Shown here piece by piece: positions 58,765 through 64,000 of a stretch of 64,000 nt of DNA; the stretch's first letter is position 1; each line of letters starts with the position of its first letter. The translations under genes were made by a program, and so were the position numbers. This DNA is from DATAES01 sp963721305 (lineage in GTDB: Bacteria; Actinomycetota; Acidimicrobiia; Acidimicrobiales; JACDCH01). The stretch is taken from assembly GCA_963721305.1 (NCBI GenBank), contig CAVRIR010000006.1:310001-374000 (forward strand), given 5' to 3'. The notes under the pieces are model-generated. The model was not told the DNA's origin. It did not search any database and saw only the letters and a list, made by a program, of their open reading frames with translations.

Positions 58765-59622
58765 CTAGTAGGACCGCACGTTGTCCCCGTTCGCGATCGG
58801 ACCCACTACGGCCGCCATCCGGTAGGCGATCGCCATGTCGTCGTGCTGGAACCGGACCGTGCGCTCGCCGACCAGCTCGTAAGCCGGGAAGCGTGCGAAC
58901 GCGGCACGTGCTTCGTCGGTGAGCGGCTTGTGCAAATCGATCTCCATCGGGAAGGGCGGCGGCGCGTCGATCACGTCGATCTTCCCCGTCCGCACCTTGT
59001 CCACCGCCCACGTTGCCGCATCGGCGATGATCGCCGCCGCCCGTTTCGGTGGGACGATCCATCCTCCGGTGCGGCTCATCGCCCGCTTCACGATGGCGGT
59101 CTCGATCCCCGGCGTGATCTTGGTCATCTCCGCGGCGATCACGTCGTCACCGGTGACGAGCGCCGTCGGCACCCCGTGCTGCGCGGCGATCGTCGCGAAG
59201 ATCTCGCCCTCGCTGATCGTCCGGCCGGCGAGGCGGACATCGTCGTAGACGCCGTAGCTGATCGTGTGCGCGCAATAGCCCGGGTAGTCACGGACCTTGG
59301 CGTGGTGCGCGACGAGGAACATCGCATCGAACGAATCGTCGAGTGCAGCAGCCGTCGTCGGCCCGCCGCGCGGCAGGCCGCGCACGACGTCGACGTCCGG
59401 GTCGAGCTCGTCGAGCACGAGGTTGCACAGCATCTCGATGCCGTGGTTCTCCTCGACAACGAACTCGGTCGCACCTGCGGCGCGTGCCCCGGCCACAGCC
59501 GCATTGACGTCCGCCGTCATCCACGAGCGCGCTCGTTGATAGTCCTGGCCACTGGTCACGACGTCCTGCCACCGCGTGACCCCGCTCGCACCTTCCATGT
59601 CCACGCTGATGTAGATCCGCAC
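58765..59622 (-). CDS. M55 family D-aminopeptidase (DppA-like)
   Basis: Protein of 285 residues: RIYISVDMEGASGVTRW start (metal Asp8, Glu10), EFVVEENHGIEML, FLVAHHAKVRDYPGYCAHT, TALVTGDDVIAAEM and GIETAIVKRAMSRTGGWIVPP. This is the DppA zinc D-aminopeptidase pattern; cytosolic decamer in known cases. Acts on D-amino-acid amides or peptides, or possibly other amide substrates. The GTG at 59622 was chosen because the conserved start RIYISVDMEG lies there. Confidence 0.88.
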   Translation of the reverse strand: MRIYISVDMEGASGVTRWQDVVTSGQDYQRARSWMTADVNAAVAGARAAGATEFVVEENHGIEMLCNLVLDELDPDVDVVRGLPRGGPTTAAALDDSFDAMFLVAHHAKVRDYPGYCAHTISYGVYDDVRLAGRTISEGEIFATIAAQHGVPTALVTGDDVIAAEMTKITPGIETAIVKRAMSRTGGWIVPPKRAAAIIADAATWAVDKVRTGKIDVIDAPPPFPMEIDLHKPLTDEARAAFARFPAYELVGERTVRFQHDDMAIAYRMAAVVGPIANGDNVRSY

Positions 59623-59684
59623 CGCAGCCGTCTCCCTGTCTGCACTACCTTCGCCGCATTCCGGCCCGCTATGACACCATCGGC

Positions 59685-60389
59685 GTGGACTACACGCGAC
59701 ATCGGCGTCCCGACCAGCGCATCGCAGCACAGATTCAAGCCGCGCTGGGCGATGCACGGCGCATCCTCGACGTCGGGGCGGGCGCGGGCAGCTATGAGCC
59801 GAGCGACTGCGAGGTCGTCGCCATCGATCCGAGCGAGGTGATGCTGGCGCAGCACCGTGGTCGCCGCCGGGTCCGCGGTGTCGCCGAGCACCTGCCGGTC
59901 GCCGACGACTCGTTCGACGCCTGCCTTGCCGTGTTCACGGTCCATCACTGGACGGAGCAGGACGCGGGTCTCGCGGAGCTGCAGCGGGTCGCCCGCCGGC
60001 AGGTGATCCTGACGTTCGACCATGTGCTGGAGCGCGCCTATTGGCTCAACGACTACTGGCCGGTGAGCGTGCAGCACGGCAGCTGGATCGCCACCATCGA
60101 GGCGGTCGCCGGCCCGCTCGGAACCGATCGGGTCGAGATCGTGCCCGTGCCCCACGACTGCGAGGACGGTTTCATGGCCGCGTACTGGCGCCGACCCGAG
60201 CGCTACCTCGACCCCGAGGTGCGCGCCAACATCTCGGGCCTGGCGTTGCTCTCACCCGAGGAGGCGGACGACGGTGTGCGCCGGCTGGCCGCCGACCTCG
60301 ATTCGGGCGCTTGGCACGAGCGCTACGGCCATCTCCTCGACCTCGACCAGCTCGATGCCGGCTACCGGCTCGTCATCGCCGGCGATTGA
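59685..60389 (+). CDS. Class I SAM-dependent methyltransferase
   Basis: Protein of 234 residues. Motif I ILDVGAGAGSYEP (27-39), VVAIDPSEVMLAQH (motif II), and LPVADDSFDACLAVFTVHHW (motif IV). UbiE-like small-molecule methyltransferase; substrate unknown. GTG start at 59685. Divergent from the M55 gene, with 62 bp between. Confidence 0.85.
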   Translation: MDYTRHRRPDQRIAAQIQAALGDARRILDVGAGAGSYEPSDCEVVAIDPSEVMLAQHRGRRRVRGVAEHLPVADDSFDACLAVFTVHHWTEQDAGLAELQRVARRQVILTFDHVLERAYWLNDYWPVSVQHGSWIATIEAVAGPLGTDRVEIVPVPHDCEDGFMAAYWRRPERYLDPEVRANISGLALLSPEEADDGVRRLAADLDSGAWHERYGHLLDLDQLDAGYRLVIAGD

Positions 60390-60514
60390 CGCGCGGCTGA
60401 TCCCCGGCCTCTGGTGAGTCCTGATCGACTGTTGGCCCCTCCGTCATGACCCCCTAACGGCCACCTCGGATCATGAGGCTCCTCAGACACCACCTCACGA
60501 AGGAGCCCCACGTC

Positions 60515-60952
60515 ATGCCCAACAAGTTGGTCGCCGCTGCTGCGCTCGGAGCCGGCCTCGTCATCGGGTCCATCGGACTCGCGACCGTCGCCCCAACCAG
60601 CATCGCCGCGGCCCAGACCACCACGCAGCCGTCATCCACGACGAGCAGCCGTCAGCAACTGCTCCAGCATCTTCGACGTCACGAAGCCAAGGTCGCAGCG
60701 GGTGTCATCGGTGTTTCACCCCAGCAACTGCGCGCCGACCTCACCGCCGGCCAGTCCGTGGCCGATGTCGCCAGCGCCAACAACGTGCCGCTCGACAAGG
60801 TCACGACCGCGATCGTCAACGACGTCTCGAGTCGGATCGGCAAGGCGGTCACCAACAACAAGATCAGCGCTGACAGGGCGGCTGCCCTCGAGGCCAAGCT
60901 CCCTGCCCGCGTGACGAAGGCCGTCAACGCTCACCACACGGCCACGAAGTAG
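60515..60952 (+). CDS. Secreted small helical protein
   Basis: Protein of 145 residues with a clear Sec signal peptide (PNKLVAAAALGAGLVIGSIG, cleavage near AAAQ, about residue 33-35). A Thr/Ser/Gln linker follows, then a helical domain: QQLLQHLRRHEAKVAAGVIG, VSPQQLRADLTAGQSVADVA and NNKISADRAAALEAKLPARV. The second part resembles short repeats seen in actinobacterial exported proteins of unknown function. The ATG at 60515 was preferred over an upstream start because GAAGGAG precedes it and the signal peptide begins there. Confidence 0.78.
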   Translation: MPNKLVAAAALGAGLVIGSIGLATVAPTSIAAAQTTTQPSSTTSSRQQLLQHLRRHEAKVAAGVIGVSPQQLRADLTAGQSVADVASANNVPLDKVTTAIVNDVSSRIGKAVTNNKISADRAAALEAKLPARVTKAVNAHHTATK

Positions 60953-60976
60953 CCACAACGCCCCGGCTTCGTCCAT

Positions 60977-61003
60977 CGCCCCGCTGGATCTTCCGGCGGG
61001 GCG
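60977..61003. terminator. Hairpin between convergent secreted-protein and repeat-protein genes
   Basis: Arms CGCCCCGC (60977-60984) and GCGGGGCG (60996-61003) with an 11-base loop. It lies between the ends of the genes at 60515 and 61022, which converge. Probable shared terminator, unrelated in sequence to the 52-bp repeat. Confidence 0.65.
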
Positions 61004-61021
61004 CTTGGCGGCGCCGCCCCG

Positions 61022-61426
61022 CTAGGTCGCGTCGTCCTCGTCGATCAGGTCCTCGCGAACCGCCAGCTCCGCTTCGACCTCGATCTCGTCCTCGTCGATG
61101 GTGCCATCGCCGTCGACATCGACTCCGGTGACAGTCGTTCGCTCGATGATGTCCGGCACGCCGTCGCCATCGACATCAACCGCGATCGTCGTCGTCTGCT
61201 CGACGATGTCCGGTACGCCGTCGCCATCGACATCGACCGCGATCGTCGTCGTCTGCTCGACGATGTCCGGCACACCGTCGCCGTCCACATCGATCACGGC
61301 GGTGGTGGTCTCACGTACCACGTCGATCGTGCCATCGCCGTCGACGTCGATCAGCTCGGTCTCGACCTCGATGTCCGCTTGTCCTTCGGCTTCGTTCTCG
61401 TCCACCTCCGCAGTCAAGCACTCCAC
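61022..61426 (-). CDS. Calcium-loop (dockerin/TSP3-like) repeat protein
   Basis: Acidic protein of 134 residues built of five DVDGDGxxD loops (D-x-D-G-D-G-x-x-D, the calcium-binding loop of dockerin and thrombospondin type 3 repeats). They are spaced by 17-19 residues with VPDIVEQTTTIAVDVDGDG as the repeat unit. No signal peptide or anchor is visible, so either the true N-terminus lies elsewhere or the protein is cytosolic or a fragment of a larger surface protein. The GTG at 61426 lacks a good ribosome site. Function unknown. Confidence 0.65.
   Translation of the reverse strand: MECLTAEVDENEAEGQADIEVETELIDVDGDGTIDVVRETTTAVIDVDGDGVPDIVEQTTTIAVDVDGDGVPDIVEQTTTIAVDVDGDGVPDIIERTTVTGVDVDGDGTIDEDEIEVEAELAVREDLIDEDDAT
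61148..61318 (-). repeat. Tandem 57-bp repeats in the calcium-loop gene
   Basis: Three head-to-tail 57-bp units starting at 61148, 61205 and 61262. The first two are almost identical (two or three changes), the third is diverged. They encode the 19-residue loop unit, so copy number may vary by slippage or recombination. More diverged units (51 bp or so) flank them. Confidence 0.85.
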
Positions 61427-61533
61427 TCGTCGGGCGGCAATGCACGAGTACGAGGCGTGTTCAGCCGACCTGGGGCGGACGGCTGGAACTGGCAGGCGTC
61501 GCGGCCAAGACGGGTTGACGCGAGAATGGCGGG

Positions 61534-62133
61534 ATGACGGAGTTCTTCGACGTCGTGCTCGGACAACGAGCCTGCCGGGCGTTCAGTGACGAGCCGGTAC
61601 CCGACGACGACGTCGAGCGCATCCTCGAAGCGGGCACACACGCGCCGAGCGCGGAGAACACACAGCCATGGGTGTTCGTCGTGGTGCGCGACGACGAGGT
61701 TCGCGCCGCACTGAGCGATCTCACGCGCCGGCTGTGGTCGGGCGGCGGACGCGACTGGGCCAAGTCGCGCAACACCGCGCGGCTGTTCGATGAGGTCGAC
61801 GCTCTCGTCGACAGCGGGCTCGGCGGCGCGCCCGTGTTCATCGTGGTCGGCGATGACACCGGCGCGGGCGCGCATCCCACGTCGCTCGGCTCGTCGATCT
61901 TCCCCGCCGTGCAGAACATCCTCCTGGCCGCAAACGCGCTCGGCTACGGCTCGGCACTGACGACCTTGACGACGTACGCCGGCGACGAGCTACGAGCACT
62001 CGTCGCCTTGCCCGATCACGTCACGCCGATGGCGATCGTCCCGCTGGGACGGCCGGCACGACCACTTGGTCCGCCGCGCCGTCGACCGGTGGCGGAGTCG
62101 ACATGGCGTGATCGCCACGGGACTCCCTGGTGA
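61534..62133 (+). CDS. Nitroreductase-family protein
   Basis: Protein of 199 residues: VVLGQRACRAFSDEPVPDDD, RILEAGTHAPSAENTQPWVF (FMN-binding N-terminus), NILLAANALGYGSALTTLTT and MAIVPLGRPARPLGPPRR at the end. FMN-dependent reductase fold as in BluB-like/NfnB-like enzymes; substrate unknown. The last 113 bp overlap the convergent CruF-like gene. A second nitroreductase-like gene starts at 63806. Confidence 0.85.
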   Translation: MTEFFDVVLGQRACRAFSDEPVPDDDVERILEAGTHAPSAENTQPWVFVVVRDDEVRAALSDLTRRLWSGGGRDWAKSRNTARLFDEVDALVDSGLGGAPVFIVVGDDTGAGAHPTSLGSSIFPAVQNILLAANALGYGSALTTLTTYAGDELRALVALPDHVTPMAIVPLGRPARPLGPPRRRPVAESTWRDRHGTPW

Positions 62134-62875
62134 GGACACCGAGACGGCTCCAGTAGACGGCAGTGATGCATGCCGCGGGGATCCAGATGAGGAGCGCGGC
62201 GCCGCCGATGGTGTCGGCCCCGATCCAGAACGACACGAGCGCGAGGTGGAACACCTGGCCGTGGTAGGTGAGCAGCGCGGGCAGGTGTGGATGGTGCAGC
62301 AGGTCGTCAACCGGTAGATCGGGCGCGGCCCGGTCCATCCGGAACAGCACCGCGAGCAGGATCGCTGCGGTGACCGCGAACCCGAGCTGGCTGCCCAACG
62401 GAAGGCCGAACCAGAAACCCGGCCCTGCATACGAGAACACCTTGCCGAGGTAGAACTGCTCGCCGAGGCGCGACACCGGATCGAGGATCCACAGCGCCCA
62501 GACCGCCAGCATGAGTGCCAGCAACCACTCGTGCCACTGGCGTACGGCGCGCGTTCGGTAGGGACCGGAGGCCAACAGCCGGCCGGACGCGAACGCGAAG
62601 TACGCCATGAACGTGTAGCTGAGCGGCACCATGAGTGGCACGTCGCCAAGGAACAGCTCCTTGCCGCGCAACGAATCGTTGAACGCGTACCGCGTGTACG
62701 GGATGCCGAAGTGCACCGAGCCGTTCTCCGCCAGGCCGCCCACGCCTACGGCGACGGCCGTGTAGATCAACGTGCGGCGCCAGCCGAGTTGGCGGACCGC
62801 GCACCAGAGGAACACGGCACCGAAGATCGTGACGTACCAGCGCCCGCCGACGGTCCCCCAGACCTCCCGGAGCAT
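62021..62875 (-). CDS. CruF-like/DUF422 membrane protein
   Basis: Protein of 284 residues with about seven hydrophobic segments. The stretch HFGIPYTRYAFNDSLRGKEL, then VPLMVPLSYTFMAYFAFASG, resembles CruF (carotenoid hydratase, DUF422). Without other carotenoid genes nearby the call stays tentative; it may be another membrane enzyme of this fold. The ATG at 62875 was chosen because the longer start at 62893 lies inside palindrome 9. Confidence 0.6.
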   Translation of the reverse strand: MLREVWGTVGGRWYVTIFGAVFLWCAVRQLGWRRTLIYTAVAVGVGGLAENGSVHFGIPYTRYAFNDSLRGKELFLGDVPLMVPLSYTFMAYFAFASGRLLASGPYRTRAVRQWHEWLLALMLAVWALWILDPVSRLGEQFYLGKVFSYAGPGFWFGLPLGSQLGFAVTAAILLAVLFRMDRAAPDLPVDDLLHHPHLPALLTYHGQVFHLALVSFWIGADTIGGAALLIWIPAACITAVYWSRLGVLTRESRGDHAMSTPPPVDGAADQVVVPAVPAGRSPSA

Positions 62876-62883
62876 CTCTCCAC

Positions 62884-62901
62884 TGTGACACACGTGTCAG
62901 G
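62884..62901. promoter_or_regulatory. Regulon palindrome 9 (TGTGACACACGTGTCAGG)
   Basis: Perfect core TGACACACGTGTCA, the same as palindrome 8. It lies in the 35-bp gap between the divergent CruF-like gene (start 62875) and the SDR gene (start 62911). It leaves no room for separate promoters, so both genes probably share the control site. Confidence 0.75.
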
Positions 62902-62910
62902 ATTCGCGCT

Positions 62911-63675
62911 GTGAGTCGGTTGGACGGTGAGGTCGCCTTGGTGACCGGGTCGACGTCGGGAATCGGGAAGGCGATCGCCGGCCGTTTCGCGACGGAGGGC
63001 GCCCATGTCGTGATCACCGGCCGCGACGAACAGCGGGGTCGCACCGTCGCATCCGCGTGTCATGGCCGCGGGCTGTTCGTGGCCGCCGACCTCGCCGACC
63101 CGAACGCGGCTGACGCGCTCGTCGCCGCCACCGTGGACGAGTTCGGCGCGCTGACGATCCTCGTGAACAACGCGGCTGTCTCACAGCACGACGGCGCGGT
63201 GGCGGACCTCGACGACAACGCGTGGCGAACGATCCTCGACGTCGACCTGCTCGCGCCGGTCCGGTTGTGCCGGGCTGCGATGCCGCACTTGCGCGAGTGC
63301 GGTCACGGGTCCATCGTCAACATCTCGAGCCGCGCCGCCTCGCGAGCGTCACGGGGCTCGGCGGCGTACATCAGCGCGAAGGGTGCGCTCGAGGCGATGA
63401 CTCGCAGCGTCGCGGTGGACGAGGCGCCGCATCGCGTGCGCTGCAACGCGATCAGTCCCGGCTACGTGATCAACGACCGCCGCGACGCACACATCACACC
63501 GGACGAGCGCGCCCGCCGAGAGTCGATGCACCTGCTCGGAGTCGGCACCGCCGACGACGTGGCCGACGCGGCTGTCTACCTCGCGTCCACCGAGAGCCGG
63601 TGGCTCACGGGTGTCGTCCTTCCCCTGGACGGTGGCAGCAGCGCGGCGCGTGGTTCGTTCTCGTCGCCGACGTAG
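62911..63675 (+). CDS. Short-chain dehydrogenase/reductase
   Basis: Protein of 254 residues. TGSTSGIG (12-19), NNAA at about 86-89, catalytic Ser in NISSRAAS, and YISAKGALEAM with Tyr and Lys. Classical SDR, C-terminus LTGVVLPLDGGSSAARGSF. NAD(P)-dependent alcohol/ketone interconversion; substrate unknown. GTG start 9 bp after palindrome 9, so part of the candidate regulon. Confidence 0.88.
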   Translation: MSRLDGEVALVTGSTSGIGKAIAGRFATEGAHVVITGRDEQRGRTVASACHGRGLFVAADLADPNAADALVAATVDEFGALTILVNNAAVSQHDGAVADLDDNAWRTILDVDLLAPVRLCRAAMPHLRECGHGSIVNISSRAASRASRGSAAYISAKGALEAMTRSVAVDEAPHRVRCNAISPGYVINDRRDAHITPDERARRESMHLLGVGTADDVADAAVYLASTESRWLTGVVLPLDGGSSAARGSFSSPT

Positions 63676-63805
63676 CGGGCGCGGCCCGAGGCGACATCCG
63701 TGCGAATCGCCTGGGCGTCGCGTCATGGCGTCGCGGACAAAACGCCCAAGCGTCGACGTCCGGCCGATTCCGAGGCGCACGCGGGGGCGCCGTCACGCAG
63801 AATCG

Positions 63806-64000
63806 ATGGTCATGGACCACAGCCGATTGTCGATGCCGCTCGGCGACGCGATCTTCACGCAGCGATCGATCCGACGGTTCAAACCTGATCCGATCCCGCT
63901 CGAGGACATCCACCTCATGATCGAGGCAGCCGTGAAGGCACCGAACGGCGGGAACCTGCAGCTCGCGCGCTTCCTCGTCGTGACCGACCGCACGGCGATC
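63806..64000 (+). CDS. Nitroreductase-family protein, 5' part (runs off the window)
   Basis: Open reading frame from the ATG at 63806 (or 63812) to the window end, 65 codons. Reads IFTQRSIRRFKPDPIPLEDI and then MIEAAVKAPNGGNLQLARFL, the FMN-binding N-terminus of nitroreductases (QRSIRRFK, APNGGN). Partial, so family assignment is firm but subgroup is not. A second nitroreductase-like gene lies at 61534. No palindrome upstream; the gap to the SDR is 130 bp. Confidence 0.78.
   Translation, partial: MVMDHSRLSMPLGDAIFTQRSIRRFKPDPIPLEDIHLMIEAAVKAPNGGNLQLARFLVVTDRTAI

Noticed and set aside
61148..61318. 57-bp tandem units considered as a CRISPR array
   Set aside because: Units are contiguous with no spacers and code for a repeated peptide.
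1..64000. tRNA or rRNA genes
   Set aside because: No cloverleaf or rRNA-like stretch noticed by eye; a covariance-model scan would be needed to exclude tRNAs fully.

Overview
This window looks like a chromosomal segment of a high-GC actinobacterium, most likely an Acidimicrobiia-type lineage or another lipid- and xenobiotic-degrading actinomycete. The basis is family content: a DUF2510 membrane protein, a TIGR03083 (mycothiol-type DinB) protein, several FadE and FadD paralogues, CYP124/125-like P450s, thiolase-like plus DUF35 pairs, an alpha/beta-hydrolase-cyclase fusion, frequent GTG/TTG starts and many 4-bp ATGA/GTGA gene overlaps. I see no rRNA, tRNA, CRISPR array or intact insertion sequence. 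The taxonomy is inference only.

Layout. 0-8 kb: a papain-like peptidase with a histone/HU-like basic tail, SET and VOC proteins, an acyl-CoA dehydrogenase / single-chain ETF / DoxX operon (minus strand), a cupin, an FMN-binding split-barrel protein and a hydrolase-cyclase fusion. 8-10.6 kb: a membrane protein, an RCC1-repeat lipoprotein and a possible tyrosine-recombinase remnant. 10.6-29.5 kb: a catabolic block with a P450, a UbiB-like kinase, an NDP-forming acyl-CoA synthetase, two thiolase-like proteins, DUF35, two amidohydrolases, a frameshifted two-domain CoA-transferase, a MaoC-like protein, an SDR, a TetR regulator, FadD and FadE. 29.5-37.8 kb: a LuxR-type regulator, an ODP-like metallo-beta-lactamase-fold protein, a frameshifted P450, an MFS transporter, a hydroxyacid dehydrogenase with a class II aldolase, and a heme-oxygenase-fold enzyme. 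37.9-44.9 kb: an operon of hydantoinase/acetone-carboxylase-type B and A subunits, a gluconate-dehydrogenase subunit-3-like protein, a GMC oxidoreductase and a TIGR03083 protein. 45-57.5 kb: FadE, FadD, TetR, a lipoprotein, a branched-chain-amino-acid-type ABC importer fused into an operon with an acyl-CoA synthetase, and SRPBCC, zinc alcohol dehydrogenase and VOC genes. 57.6-64 kb: FadE, M55 peptidase, methyltransferase, a secreted protein, a calcium-loop repeat protein, two nitroreductase-like genes, a CruF-like membrane protein and an SDR.

The main unifying feature is a palindrome, consensus CCTGACACnnGTGTCAGG, found nine times. It always sits 10-47 bp upstream of a start codon, and six of the nine copies lie in divergent promoter gaps. 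It ties most of the catabolic genes into one candidate regulon. The two TetR proteins in the window share an identical recognition-helix segment and are the obvious candidate binders. A second recurrent element is a 52-bp sequence with a perfect-stem hairpin. Its three copies all lie exactly between convergent genes, which fits a family of bidirectional terminators.

Three genes (CoA-transferase, P450, DinB) are interrupted by frameshifts. The CoA-transferase break coincides with a 50-bp hairpin.
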